From NCBI GenBank assembly GCA_031290205.1, contig JAITNZ010000098.1, forward strand, positions 1 to 52,565: DNA of 52,565 nucleotides, given 5' to 3'. Positions 17,620 to 25,681 of the stretch are shown here, in pieces (the stretch's first letter is position 1; each line of letters begins with the position of its first letter). The stretch is from Spirochaetaceae bacterium. GTDB taxonomy: Bacteria; Spirochaetota; Spirochaetia; Treponematales; Breznakiellaceae. The translations under genes and the position numbers were made by a program. The notes beneath the pieces were generated by a model. It saw only the letters and a list, made by a program, of their open reading frames with translations, made no database searches and was not told where the DNA came from.

Positions 17620-18534
17620 ATGGAAAATAACGATTTTGTTTTAGATGTAAACAACGATGAGTTCCTCGTCAATACAAAAAAAGACACGGTGCTTAAAGTT
17701 TCGTATCAGTCGAAAGAAGTTTTCGTATGCCCTGTCTGCAAGGAAGAGTTCCACAAAGAGGAACTGTTTACCGGAAGCGGAAGGTTAATCGCCGGCTCCC
17801 TCACCGATGAACTTCACCGGCTTTACGAGCCCTCGGCGAAATACGGCGAGCTCTATCCGCTGGCGTATCATGCGGTTGTGTGCCCCGGTTGTTGGTTTGC
17901 CTCTAACCTCGATGACTTTAACGCTTTGCCGGAAAACGCGCGCCATAAAATTCAAGTTGATGAAGAGGCAAGAAAAAAGGAAGTAGGGAGCATCTTCCCC
18001 CCTGTTGATTTTTATGAATCACGCTCACTTGTATCGGGCGCGGTATCGCAATACCTTATCATGCGCTGTTATGATTATTATCCGGCTGATTTTTCTCCAA
18101 CGGTCAAAGCGGGGATTGCCGCACTGCGCGCCGGCTGGCTGCTTGAACATATAAACGAAAAAGAGCCCGGACAGCATTGGGATTGGCTTGCGCAATTATT
18201 CAAAAAGAAAGCGCATTTCTTTTGCCGGCGCGCACTCGATGGTGAGACAGGGGGGGGGGGGGAGACGCTATCGGGCTTAAAATCTTTTGGTCCTGACCTT
18301 GATAAAAATTATGGATACGAGGGCTTTCTCTATATAACCGGCTTATTGGAATTTAAATGCGGCAGCCGCAAAGACCCTCAAAAGCGTAAAGACCTCATTA
18401 CCGAATCACGGCAGACTTTAGCAAAGATGTTCGGGCTAGGGAAATCCTCGAAGAGCAAACCAGGACCGCTCCTCGAAAAATCACGCAGCCTCTACGCGGA
18501 CATCTCAAAAGAATTACAAGATTTCGATGAGTGA
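17620..18534 (+). CDS. DUF2225 family protein with internal G13 tract
   Basis: 304 residues, DUF2225 family. The N-terminal zinc-binding part has CPVCKEEF and, about 50 residues on, VVCPGCWFASNLDDF, giving two CxxC pairs. The rest is helical, typical of these TPR-like proteins. It follows the CdaR gene by 17 bp. The biochemical role is unknown. The coding sequence contains 13 consecutive G (18250-18262, encoding Gly residues around ETGGGGETL). Loss or gain of one base would truncate the protein about 100 residues early, so this gene could be phase-variable or the site could be a sequencing error. As given, the frame is intact. Confidence 0.8.
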   Translation: MENNDFVLDVNNDEFLVNTKKDTVLKVSYQSKEVFVCPVCKEEFHKEELFTGSGRLIAGSLTDELHRLYEPSAKYGELYPLAYHAVVCPGCWFASNLDDFNALPENARHKIQVDEEARKKEVGSIFPPVDFYESRSLVSGAVSQYLIMRCYDYYPADFSPTVKAGIAALRAGWLLEHINEKEPGQHWDWLAQLFKKKAHFFCRRALDGETGGGGETLSGLKSFGPDLDKNYGYEGFLYITGLLEFKCGSRKDPQKRKDLITESRQTLAKMFGLGKSSKSKPGPLLEKSRSLYADISKELQDFDE

Positions 18535-18540
18535 TTGTAG

Positions 18541-18612
18541 AAGGGGGGGGAAGAAGGGGTTTGGGGTTTGGGGGAAGAGAGAAAGTGGGGAGTGGGGAGT
18601 GGGGAAGAGTGC
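18541..18612. repeat. G-rich heptad spacer downstream of the DUF2225 gene
   Basis: A G8 run, a GGGGTTTG-type stretch and three AGTGGGG units lie between the DUF2225 stop and truA. Several G-tracts in close succession could form a G-quadruplex. Related tracts lie at 22806-22840, 44520-44547 and 50491-50633. Confidence 0.7.
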
Positions 18613-18664
18613 AGTTGAATAAGGTGCGGGTTTTGAAGTTGAAATAGGAAAAAGTGTTTGAGCA

Positions 18665-19513
18665 ATGAGTAATGAAAAAAGATTTCAAAGTGCTATCTTT
18701 CCCCATACCCCAACCCCTATCCCCCATCCCCCCTCTTTAGAGTGGCGCAATATCAAATTAATAATCTCCTACGACGGGACGGATTTTTCTGGCTGGCAGA
18801 TTCAGCGGAATGGGCGCACCGTTCAGGGTGAACTTGAAAAGGCGCTCCAAGTGATACACAAAAAACATTTGCAGGTGAGCGGGGCGGGGCGGACAGATGC
18901 TGGCGTTCATGCCGCCGCTCAGTGTGCGAACTTTATTACCGATATAGAAAACATACCCCCGCATAATTTTGTTCCCGCGCTTAACGGGCTTTTACCGCAT
19001 GATGTCCGCATCGTTTCGGCGGAGGAGGTGCCCCCTCATTTTCACGCGCGCTTTTCGGCGAAGAGCCGCGTCTATCGGTACTATATCGTGAGCGGCAGAC
19101 AGGCGGCGCCGCACGAAGCGCGTTATGCACTGCAGTTGTGGACAAAACCCTCGCTCAGTATGCTCAATGCTTATGCACGGCTCTTGCACGGCGAAACGGA
19201 TTGCTCACTCTTTGCCTCTCCCTCCGACCCGATTTTTGCGAAAGGCACCGGTTCCCGCTGCCGTTATATTCACCATGCTTATTTTTTTATCGAAAACAGG
19301 CAACTCGTTTTTGAAATCAGCGCGAACTCATTTTTCCGCAGGATGGTGCGTTCAATCATCGGAACACTCCTCTTCTATGAGGGGCGAGAGACTCCGCCTG
19401 AAGCGTTCAAAAAAATCTTGCTTGGAGGCAAACGGGCGAACGCCGGTCCCACCGCCGCTCCCCAAGGACTCTTCCTCTGGCAAGTGGGGTATGGGGGTAT
19501 GGGGAACGGGTGA
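18665..19513 (+). CDS. truA: tRNA pseudouridine synthase A, with repeat-encoded tails
   Basis: Converts uridines 38-40 of the tRNA anticodon arm to pseudouridine. The family begins at about residue 29 (RNIKLIISYDGTDFSGWQIQ). The catalytic Asp is in GAGRTDAGVHA, and FFRRMVRSIIGTLL near the end is also conserved. The first ~28 residues (MSNEKRFQSAIFP, then HTPTPIPHPPS) are not family sequence. They are translated from a start module and four 7-nt C-rich repeats (18701-18728). No in-frame ATG, GTG or TTG lies between the repeat and the conserved region, so the repeat must be translated if the gene is used. The C-terminal WQVGYGGMGNG is also encoded by a G-rich tract. AGGAAAAAG lies about 12 nt before the ATG, a weak site. 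Confidence 0.9.
   Translation: MSNEKRFQSAIFPHTPTPIPHPPSLEWRNIKLIISYDGTDFSGWQIQRNGRTVQGELEKALQVIHKKHLQVSGAGRTDAGVHAAAQCANFITDIENIPPHNFVPALNGLLPHDVRIVSAEEVPPHFHARFSAKSRVYRYYIVSGRQAAPHEARYALQLWTKPSLSMLNAYARLLHGETDCSLFASPSDPIFAKGTGSRCRYIHHAYFFIENRQLVFEISANSFFRRMVRSIIGTLLFYEGRETPPEAFKKILLGGKRANAGPTAAPQGLFLWQVGYGGMGNG
18701..18728 (+). repeat. Four C-rich heptads inside truA
   Basis: Four 7-nt units (CCCCATA, CCCCAAC, CCCTATC, CCCCATC) are translated into HTPTPIPHP. The period of 7 is not a multiple of 3, so gain or loss of one unit shifts the frame between the start codon and the TruA domain. Confidence 0.75.
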
Positions 19514-19640
19514 TTGGTGATTGATGATGAAGGCTGCGTGATAAGTGTGTGCAACGAGCAGGGAAGAAATTCTCACGCAGAGAGGGAAGGCTTTCTCGGT
19601 CGGCAGCACAAGAGCAAATTATAATGCGCTCGTCCTGACC
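19484..19640. repeat. Mixed repeat fragments between truA and the first LRR gene
   Basis: A G-rich tract (GGGGTAT/GGGGGTA/TGGGGAA) ends truA. After about 70 bp comes a fragment with GGGAAGGCTTTCTCGGTC, the reverse complement of the end of the ~160-bp unit of the composite repeat. It appears to be a decayed partial copy. Confidence 0.5.
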
Positions 19641-19654
19641 GACACTGCCGGCGC

Positions 19655-21322
19655 TCATTCCCACTGGTTCACAAACCTCACCCCATTGTTCCTCGCTATT
19701 TCAAAATTGTTTGCCCAGTCATCCGTGTTGCCCACAACCTTAACTTGGGGATTGCCACCAATTATCAAGAAGCTATTACCGGGGCTAAGCGTTTGACAGC
19801 TTATTTCGCCCATGTTGACGGAAGTCAAGCCATTGCAGTAACTGAGGAAGCTCTCGCCGATACCGCTAAGGTGCGACAGTGGGGACAGGTCAAGCGACTC
19901 CAATCTGCTACAAAAACTGAGGAAACAGCCGTTGATACTGGTAAGCTCCGACAGCGGGGTCAGGTCGAGCGATACTAAGTTCTCGCAATCATACAGAAAC
20001 CATGCGCCGATACTTGTAGAGTTCGATAGCGGGGGCAGGTCAAGCGCTTCCACGTTTACGCACTCACCCAGAAAGTAGTCGCCGATACTGGTAAGCTTCG
20101 ACAGCCGGGACAGGTCAAGCTCCGCCAAGCCATTGCAGCCAAGCAGGAAGTAGTCGCCGATACTGATAAGATTCGACAGCGAGGAGAGGTCAAGTGCTTT
20201 CAAGCTGCTACAGTATCTAAGGAAGTCGTTGCCGACACTGCTAACGTTCGACAGCTTTGACAGGTTCAGCGATTCTAAACTGGTGCAGTAACTCAGGAAG
20301 CCCTCGCCGATACCGGCAAGGTTCGACAGCGGGCTTAGGTCAAGCTCCACCAAGCTGGTACAGTTATACAGGAAGTTGTCGCCGATACGGGTAAGCTTCG
20401 ACAGCGGGGTCAGGTCGAGCAACTCCAAGCTGGTGCAGTAACTCAGGAAGTTGTCGCCGATACTGGTGAGCTTCGGCAGCGGGGACAGGTCAAGCAACGC
20501 CAGCCCATGGAACCCACTAAGGAAATTATCGCCGATAGTAGTAGCGTCCTCCACATCGCTGCCCCATATTATCTCATGGATATACTGCGTCTGGTACACC
20601 TTACCGTTAATCGTGACGCTGGATCTCTCCATGCACAGCATCGCCAGCCGTGCGTCCGCCGTCATACTGTCCATCGTCCAGTCCGCAAGCTTGCCCATGT
20701 TCACGATTTCGTCTTTCGAGGGGTCGTATGCCGACTCAGGCTCAGGATCCGGATCGGATGGCATAGCTGCCATCTTGCCGTCAGCCACCGATGGAGCCTT
20801 GTTGTCCGAATGCATACTTGTTGCCATCGGTGGGGGATCTGCTGTTTCGTTGTAGATAAAGCGCGTGTAGAGCGGCGCCCCATTCAGAGCCCAGTAGCGC
20901 GTAGGCGGCGCGACGCCCGGCGTGGCGATGCTTACCTGAACTATCCCGCCTTCGTCGTTGGGAACATTTGTTACCGTAAGCGAGTAAAGCCCCACCACCA
21001 ATTTTTTCACCTCGGTCGCGCTGATTCCAGACGAAGTCGAACCGTTATACACAAACGTGAATATTTTGCCTAAAGCGTCCGCCTTCAAATCGTCTGTTAA
21101 TCCGGGAATATCCCTGTCGAAGTCGAGCTCGAGGGTCGCCGTCCCTACTCCATCATCGAAGACCGGCGCCGAAGGCGTCAGTTTAATCCACATCGTCTTA
21201 GTCTGATTCAGATTTGACGTATCCGCAATCGCGTTGCAAGCGGATAGAGCAAGCGCGAATACGACAAGCAAAACGCTCCCTATTATTGAAAGATTTACTT
21301 TGCTTTTCATATTATTTTTCAT
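19655..21322 (-). CDS. BspA-like leucine-rich-repeat lipoprotein (1 of 3)
   Basis: 555 residues. A lipoprotein signal (ALALSAC, followed by NAIADTSN) leads into a beta-sandwich-like N-terminal part (about 40-160), a linker with a Pro/Asp/Glu-rich patch (PSDPDPEPESAYDPS), a conserved block (TINGKVYQTQYIHEIIWGSDV), and an array of 25-residue repeats of the type LTSIGDNFLSYCTSLELLDLSPLSK. It ends with a short domain finishing GVRFVNQWE. Such proteins are surface adhesins or binding proteins in treponemes and other host-associated bacteria. GGAGGAG precedes the ATG. It lies 26 bp downstream of the second paralogue on the same strand. Its DNA repeats have a 75-bp period and resemble those of the third paralogue. 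Confidence 0.88.
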   Translation of the reverse strand: MKNNMKSKVNLSIIGSVLLVVFALALSACNAIADTSNLNQTKTMWIKLTPSAPVFDDGVGTATLELDFDRDIPGLTDDLKADALGKIFTFVYNGSTSSGISATEVKKLVVGLYSLTVTNVPNDEGGIVQVSIATPGVAPPTRYWALNGAPLYTRFIYNETADPPPMATSMHSDNKAPSVADGKMAAMPSDPDPEPESAYDPSKDEIVNMGKLADWTMDSMTADARLAMLCMERSSVTINGKVYQTQYIHEIIWGSDVEDATTIGDNFLSGFHGLALLDLSPLPKLTSIGDNFLSYCTSLELLDLTPLSKLTRIGDNFLYNCTSLVELDLSPLSNLAGIGEGFLSYCTSLESLNLSKLSNVSSVGNDFLRYCSSLKALDLSSLSNLISIGDYFLLGCNGLAELDLSRLSKLTSIGDYFLGECVNVEALDLPPLSNSTSIGAWFLYDCENLVSLDLTPLSELTSINGCFLSFCSRLESLDLSPLSHLSGIGESFLSYCNGLTSVNMGEISCQTLSPGNSFLIIGGNPQVKVVGNTDDWANNFEIARNNGVRFVNQWE

Positions 21323-21348
21323 ACGTTACTCCTCCATTCATTATCAAT

Positions 21349-22791
21349 TTACCAATTGTTCACAAACGTCAATCCGTCATTCTTATGCGGGAAAGAATGA
21401 GACCATTCCCCCGTGAGACCCTTAACCTTAGCTGTGCATTCTTGCAGATCGTCGCTAAGCTTGAAGCAACCGGTGGGTTCGCTAAACGAGCTAATGCCGA
21501 TGTTACCCATGTCGATGGAACTTAACCCTTCGCAGTCTTGCAGAAATTTTCCGCCGATTTTGACAGTATCAGGCAGTGCGCTCAGGTCAAGCGATTTCAA
21601 GCGGGAGCACCCATACAGGAAGGTATTGCCGATTTCGCTAATCTTCGTTAGATCGGACAAGTCAAGTGTTCCCAGGTGGGAGCAGCTATTGAGGAATTCG
21701 GCTCCGATACCGGTAATCTTCGACAGCGGGGGCAGCGAAAGCGATACCAGCCCGGAGCATCCGGCAAGGAAGTATTCGCCGATTTCGGTAAGGTTCGATA
21801 ACTCGGTCAGGTCAAGCGATACGAGGCTGCTGCAATTTTCGAGGAAACTGCTGTCAATATGAGTAATCTGCGGCATAGGGGGCAGATTAAGCGATACTAG
21901 GCTGCTACAGCTACCAAGAAATCTTTCGTTGATTCCGGCAATGTTCGACAGAGGGGTCAGGTCAAGCGATGTTAAGGAGCTACATTCAGCTAGGAAGTTG
22001 GTTCCGATACTGGTTAGCGTCGAGAACAGAGCTAGGTCGAGCGACGCCAGCCCCTTGAATTTAGCTAGAAAATTATCGCCTAGAACGGTAGCGCCGTCCA
22101 CATCATGCCCCCATATTATCTTGTAGATATACGTTTTAGAGTACTCCTCGCCGTTAATGTCGAAGCTGCCATTTATCGCACAGAGTAATGCCAGCCGCCC
22201 GTCCGCCGTCATGCTATCCGCCGCCCATGTTTGAAAATCGCCCATGCTGACGGTTTCGTCTTGCGAAGAGTCGTAGCTCGAGTCAGCATAGGGCGTTCCG
22301 CTTGCCACCTTGCCAAAATCCGCCAAGCTCGCGCCGCTCTTCGAGCGCAGGGATTGGTCCTCGACCGGGCTGTATGCTGTTTCGTTGTAGATAAACATTG
22401 TGTAGTCCGGCGCATCCAGCACAACCGTTACCCTATATAACACTCCGCCGCCGTTGCGCAGCTGTATCGTATAGCCTACTGTTTTGGTAAAATCTGCAGC
22501 TACCTCACCCTCCGGCGCGATGCTCTTTCCCGTATGCTTAATGCTGGGGATAAGCCCCTTGCGTTCAGTATCGAAGGGCACGGTAACGCTGACGGTTTTG
22601 GCGACCCGGTCAATGATGCCGACCGCGTCCTCTTCAAGCGCGTTTTTGCCCGCCTCGAACGTGAACTCGGTTAGTTCCGGGTCGAGCGTCTGATTCAGAT
22701 TCGACGTATCCGCAAGCGCGTTGCAAGCGGATAGAGCCAGCGCGGCAAGCGCCGTGCATACCAGTAATAGCGATTTCATTTCTTTTCTCAT
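21349..22791 (-). CDS. BspA-like leucine-rich-repeat lipoprotein (2 of 3)
   Basis: 480 residues. The lipoprotein signal ends LALSAC. The N-terminal domain (about 35-130, LTEFTFEAGKN..., VGIIDRVAKTVSVTVPFDTE) resembles the DUF5018-type domain found in treponemal surface lipoproteins and differs from the domain in paralogues 1 and 3. A shared block (SFDINGEEYSKTYIYKIIWG) and 25-residue LRRs (NFLAECSSLTSLDLTPLSNI) follow, then a C-terminus GLTFVNNW. GGAGGAG lies just before the ATG. The repeats are more diverged than in the third paralogue, suggesting an older array. Confidence 0.87.
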   Translation of the reverse strand: MRKEMKSLLLVCTALAALALSACNALADTSNLNQTLDPELTEFTFEAGKNALEEDAVGIIDRVAKTVSVTVPFDTERKGLIPSIKHTGKSIAPEGEVAADFTKTVGYTIQLRNGGGVLYRVTVVLDAPDYTMFIYNETAYSPVEDQSLRSKSGASLADFGKVASGTPYADSSYDSSQDETVSMGDFQTWAADSMTADGRLALLCAINGSFDINGEEYSKTYIYKIIWGHDVDGATVLGDNFLAKFKGLASLDLALFSTLTSIGTNFLAECSSLTSLDLTPLSNIAGINERFLGSCSSLVSLNLPPMPQITHIDSSFLENCSSLVSLDLTELSNLTEIGEYFLAGCSGLVSLSLPPLSKITGIGAEFLNSCSHLGTLDLSDLTKISEIGNTFLYGCSRLKSLDLSALPDTVKIGGKFLQDCEGLSSIDMGNIGISSFSEPTGCFKLSDDLQECTAKVKGLTGEWSHSFPHKNDGLTFVNNW

Positions 22792-22805
22792 TTTGGTCTC
22801 CTCCT

Positions 22806-22850
22806 ATGTTTGAAGAAGGGTATGGGGGATGGGGAAAGATTTCACTTTGA
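22806..22850 (-). repeat. Heptad/start-module fragment upstream of LRR gene 2
   Basis: On the minus strand this reads CAAAGTGAAATCTTTCCCC followed by C-rich units, then the Shine-Dalgarno of the LRR gene. Its translation (QSEIFP) matches the module that begins tag and truA, but here it is non-coding upstream DNA. The 22792-22966 spacer also contains TCACTC-rich low-complexity sequence. Confidence 0.55.
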
Positions 22851-22966
22851 CCGCCACGGGCGGTTTCAACTACACCTCACACCTTATACCTCATTCCTCA
22901 CTCAATCATCACTCATCATTTTTCAGTCTTCACGTCACTGGGGGCTTTCCCCTTCGTCCTTCGCCC

Positions 22967-24472
22967 TCATACAAATGTCAGATCGTCGCTTGCATCTTCA
23001 AAATAGTCTTCCCATGCCGACGGGTCGTTCATAACCTTAACGGTGCAGGTAGCAGGTTTGCCGAAACTACCGTAGAGGTTGAAGCTATACTCGTAGGAAG
23101 CAAACACGTCAAGGCTTATGCTGCCCATGTCGACGGATGTCAACGTTTCGCAGCAATACAGAAAGCGGTCGCCGATACTGGTAAGCTTCGACAGCGGGCT
23201 CAGGTCGAGTTCCGCTAAACCGATGCAGTAACTCAAAAAGCTGTCGCCGATACTGGTAAGCTTCGACAGCGGGCTCAGGTCGAGTTCCGCCAAACCGATG
23301 CAGTAACTCAGAAAGCTGTCGCCGATACTGGTAAGCTTCGACAGCGGGCTCAGGTCGAGTTCCGCTAAACCGATGCAGTAACTCAGAAAGCGGTCGCCGA
23401 TACTGGTAAGCTTCGACAGCGGGCTCAGGTCGAGTTCCGCCAAACCGATGCAGTAACTCAGAAAGTCATCGCCGATACTGGTAAGCTTCGACAGCGGGCT
23501 CAGGTCAAGCTTTGCTAAACTGAGGCAGGCAGCCAGGAAGTAGTCGCCGATACTGGTAAGGTTCGACAATGGGGACAGGTCGAGCGATGCCAGCCCGAAG
23601 AACCCAATGAGGAATTCATCGCCGAGAGCGGTAGCGCCCGCCACATCGCTGCCCCATATTATCTCGTGGATATACATTGTCTGGTACTCCTTGCCGTTAA
23701 TCGTGAAGCTCCCAATACCTGCGGGAACTTCGGGTGCTGTGATGGCGAGGTACCCCGTGTCGTTTATCGTGGCGCCTTTATTTGTAGGCGCACACAGCAG
23801 AGCCAGCCGTGTGTCCGCCGTCATAGTTTCCGCCGCCCATTCAGGGACGTCGCCCATGCTTACGGTTTCGTCTTGCGAAGGGTCGTACGCTGACTGAGGG
23901 TCGTACGCCGACTGAGGATCGGGCGCCTTAGCTGCCAACTTGCCTTCAGCCGCCCATGTAGCCTTGCTGCCCGAACGCATACTTGCTTCCAGCGGAGGAG
24001 TGTAGGATGTGACGTTGTAGATAAAGGTCGTATAGGTCGGCGCTGACTTTAGATCCCATAGGCGAATGTGCGGCGCGACAGCCGGCTTGGTGATGCTTAC
24101 CAGAATTTTACCGGCTTCCTTGGGAACTTTTGTTACCTTGAGCGTGTAAATATTCACTCCCTGCGTCTTCGTAAGCGAAACCGGCTTGATGGGCGCCGCC
24201 AAGCCGTCCTTATAGGTAAATTCGAATATTTCGGCTAAAGCGCCGACGCTCAAGTCGTCCTTTAATCCGGTAATCTCCTTGTCGAAGTCCAGAACAAGCT
24301 CCGCTGTCCCTACCCCGCTGGCGTCGAAGACCGGCTCCGACGCCGTCAAATTAATCCACATCGGCTCAGCCAGATTCAGACTCGACGTATCGGCAAGTGC
24401 GCTGCACGAAGATAATGCCAGCGCGGCAAGCGCCGTGCATACCAGTAATAGCGATTTGATTTTTTTACTCAT
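22967..24472 (-). CDS. BspA-like leucine-rich-repeat lipoprotein (3 of 3), with near-identical repeats
   Basis: 501 residues from the start at 24472, which has GGAGGAG upstream; the frame stays open further to 24565 but that part is repeat sequence. The lipobox is LALSSC. The N-terminal beta-rich domain resembles that of paralogue 1 (MWINLTASEPVFD, VGTAELVLDFDKEI). A direct repeat PQSAYDPQSAYDPS lies in the linker. The LRR array has consecutive, almost identical 25-residue units (LTSIGDSFLSYCIGLAELDL). The protein ends ...DDLTFV, shorter than its paralogues (TFVNNW, RFVNQWE), so it has lost a few terminal residues. A sigma70-like promoter lies upstream at the edge of the composite repeat. The three LRR genes are co-directional and may be co-transcribed. 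Confidence 0.87.
   Translation of the reverse strand: MSKKIKSLLLVCTALAALALSSCSALADTSSLNLAEPMWINLTASEPVFDASGVGTAELVLDFDKEITGLKDDLSVGALAEIFEFTYKDGLAAPIKPVSLTKTQGVNIYTLKVTKVPKEAGKILVSITKPAVAPHIRLWDLKSAPTYTTFIYNVTSYTPPLEASMRSGSKATWAAEGKLAAKAPDPQSAYDPQSAYDPSQDETVSMGDVPEWAAETMTADTRLALLCAPTNKGATINDTGYLAITAPEVPAGIGSFTINGKEYQTMYIHEIIWGSDVAGATALGDEFLIGFFGLASLDLSPLSNLTSIGDYFLAACLSLAKLDLSPLSKLTSIGDDFLSYCIGLAELDLSPLSKLTSIGDRFLSYCIGLAELDLSPLSKLTSIGDSFLSYCIGLAELDLSPLSKLTSIGDSFLSYCIGLAELDLSPLSKLTSIGDRFLYCCETLTSVDMGSISLDVFASYEYSFNLYGSFGKPATCTVKVMNDPSAWEDYFEDASDDLTFV
23171..23545 (-). repeat. Five tandem 75-bp LRR-coding repeats
   Basis: Units starting GCCGATACTGGTAAGCTTCG recur at 23171, 23246, 23321, 23396 and 23471, exactly 75 bp apart with only a few differences; the next, at 23546, is diverged. 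DNA-level identity between units implies recent expansion by slippage or unequal recombination. Copy number can change without breaking the frame because 75 is a multiple of 3. Confidence 0.9.
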
Positions 24473-24594
24473 TGTGGCTCCTCCTATGAATTCGATGGGA
24501 ACAGGGAACAGGGGAAAAAAGCACTTCGATCGCCATGGCGGTTTCAGCTTTGCCTTACACCTCATTCTTTATTCCTCCCCCGTCTTCATATGTT

Positions 24595-24623
24595 ATTCTA
24601 TCGTACTGTTTGTAAAATGTCAA
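24595..24623 (-). promoter_or_regulatory. Promoter upstream of LRR gene 3
   Basis: Minus strand TTGACA (24623-24618), a 17-bp spacer, then TAGAAT (24600-24595). Transcription would begin near 24588, giving a leader of about 115 nt that contains GGGAACA heptads. As at copy A, the -35 box forms the outer edge of the composite repeat. Confidence 0.65.
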
Positions 24624-24677
24624 TACCTTCAGCGCCTCCCGCACGTATGTTACCCCCGCGATTTTAATCGCGGGGAC

Positions 24678-24831
24678 GGGCGGGGCGGGGAAGGCTTGCC
24701 GAAAAACGGGCACCCTCGCCTACGGCGGCATTATTGCGTACTGTGTCCTCGACACAAGCAGTAGCTTGTGTTTTTTTACTGCGTAGTTTTTACCAGTGAA
24801 TTTTTTTGGCAAACCTTCCCCGCCCCCGCCC
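24678..24831. mobile_element. MITE-like element, copy B
   Basis: The ends GGGCGGGGCGGGGAAGGCTT... and the reverse complement of TTGGCAAACCTTCCCCGCCC form imperfect ~30-bp inverted repeats, with an indel in the G-run. The interior is homologous to copy C (CCTCGCCTACGGCGGCATT and GCGTAGTTTT are shared), not to copy A. Confidence 0.55.
24742..24778 (+). terminator. Terminator-like hairpin with an alternative pairing, inside MITE copy B
   Basis: ACACAAG-CAGTAG-CTTGTGT (24752-24771) is followed by a T-run. An upstream segment TGTGTC (24742-24747) can instead pair with GACACA (24751-24756), overlapping the first stem. The equivalent hairpin in copy C keeps the CAGTAG loop but changes stem pairs in a compensatory way. 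Whether it works as RNA terminator, attenuator or DNA hairpin is not known. Confidence 0.45.
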
Positions 24832-25423
24832 AATAAATGCGCACGAAAGGGCGTTGTTGGGACTAATCGTTCATGGCGTGGCGCAGAACAACCCAACACT
24901 GCACAATAATGCAGGTTCACCTTTAGGTGAGCCTGTGCGCCCCCGCTACGTTTAGGATAATCCTCTGCAGCTCAAGTGCGTGAGGGCTTCCCGGACGAAG
25001 CTGGCTGGGCTACGCGTTTTCCGCCTGACAGTGAAGCCATTACAGCAAAACGCGCGGCTAGGAGCATGGCAGCGAGTACTGGCGCGTTAGCGCTTGTGCC
25101 GCTGACCGAGAAAGCCTTCCCCCTGCACAAGTGGTGAGGGCTTTTCGGACGAGTTGGGTGAGCGGTGCGTTTATCGGCTGACAGTGAAGCCCTAACAGAA
25201 ACGTGCGCGGTTAGGAGCATGGCAGCGAGCGCGGGCGTTTGTCGGTAAATGCTCGTGGCGTCGTGTATGGCAGCAAGCACTGGCGCGTCTGCGCTTGTGC
25301 TGCTGACCGAGAGTGCCCCCCCGTGCCGCTGACCGAGAAAGCCTTCCCCCTGCCCAAGTGGTGAGGGCTTTTCGACCAGGGGCGAGCGCATTAAAATGAA
25401 AAAATCAAGAGAATCCGCAGATT

Positions 25424-25545
25424 AACCACGACCCTCACGAACCACACGAACAAATTGCGCTAATTCACATGATTTCTGCCTTGTTTACCACCATTATTCA
25501 TATTCATTTCGTCTTCCGTTCGTGTTGTTCGTGAGGGTCGTGGTT
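25424..25545. repeat. Long inverted repeat upstream of the sigma54 activator gene
   Basis: AACCACGACCCTCACGAAC (25424-25442) and its exact reverse complement (25527-25545) are 84 bp apart. After one mismatch, pairing continues inward for another 8 bp. The loop contains no gene. The rest of the 24473-25681 gap holds copy B of the composite repeat and the hairpin at 25654. Confidence 0.6.
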
Positions 25546-25653
25546 GAATTCGGAACAGCTGCGAAGTGCACACAAATATTTTTTTACAGGAAAGCAGTTG
25601 AGAATTCGACCCGAAACTTACGAACAACACGAACCGGAGGGGAGGGCTAGAAT

Positions 25654-25679
25654 AAAATCCTACAATTATGTAGGATTTT
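25654..25679 (+). promoter_or_regulatory. Hairpin covering the ribosome-binding site of the sigma54 activator
   Basis: AAAATCCTACA-ATTA-TGTAGGATTTT is a perfect 11-bp stem with a 4-nt loop. The 3' arm contains the only Shine-Dalgarno-like sequence (TAGGA) at the right distance from the ATG at 25682. In mRNA this stem would hide the ribosome-binding site, suggesting translational control. A second purine tract (GGAGGGGAGGG, about 25636-25646) lies upstream of the stem. Confidence 0.6.
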
Positions 25680-25681
25680 GC

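Larger units (their letters stand above)
24618..25378. repeat. Composite intergenic repeat, copy B
   Basis: The ~760-bp non-coding stretch is homologous to copy A. It has the edge with CTTCAGCGCCTCCCGCA, the GC hairpin (24654-24675), the MITE-like unit (about 24678-24831), the ~130-bp module with TCGTTCATGGCGTGGCGCAG and a hairpin (AGGTTCACC/GGTGAGCCT, with a G-T pair where copy A has G-C), then units starting AAGTGCGTGAGGGCTT and AAGTGGTGAGGGCTTTTCGG. Module order differs from copy A. ORFs of about 100-140 codons here look like artefacts of GC-rich repeats. Confidence 0.8.

Noticed and set aside
23171..23545. CRISPR array
   Set aside because: The regular repeats are 75-bp units coding for leucine-rich repeats in one frame, without unique spacers.
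24972..25391. 139-codon open frame on the minus strand
   Set aside because: It runs through the ~160-bp repeat units, is GC-rich, has no recognisable motif and is not preserved in copies A and C.
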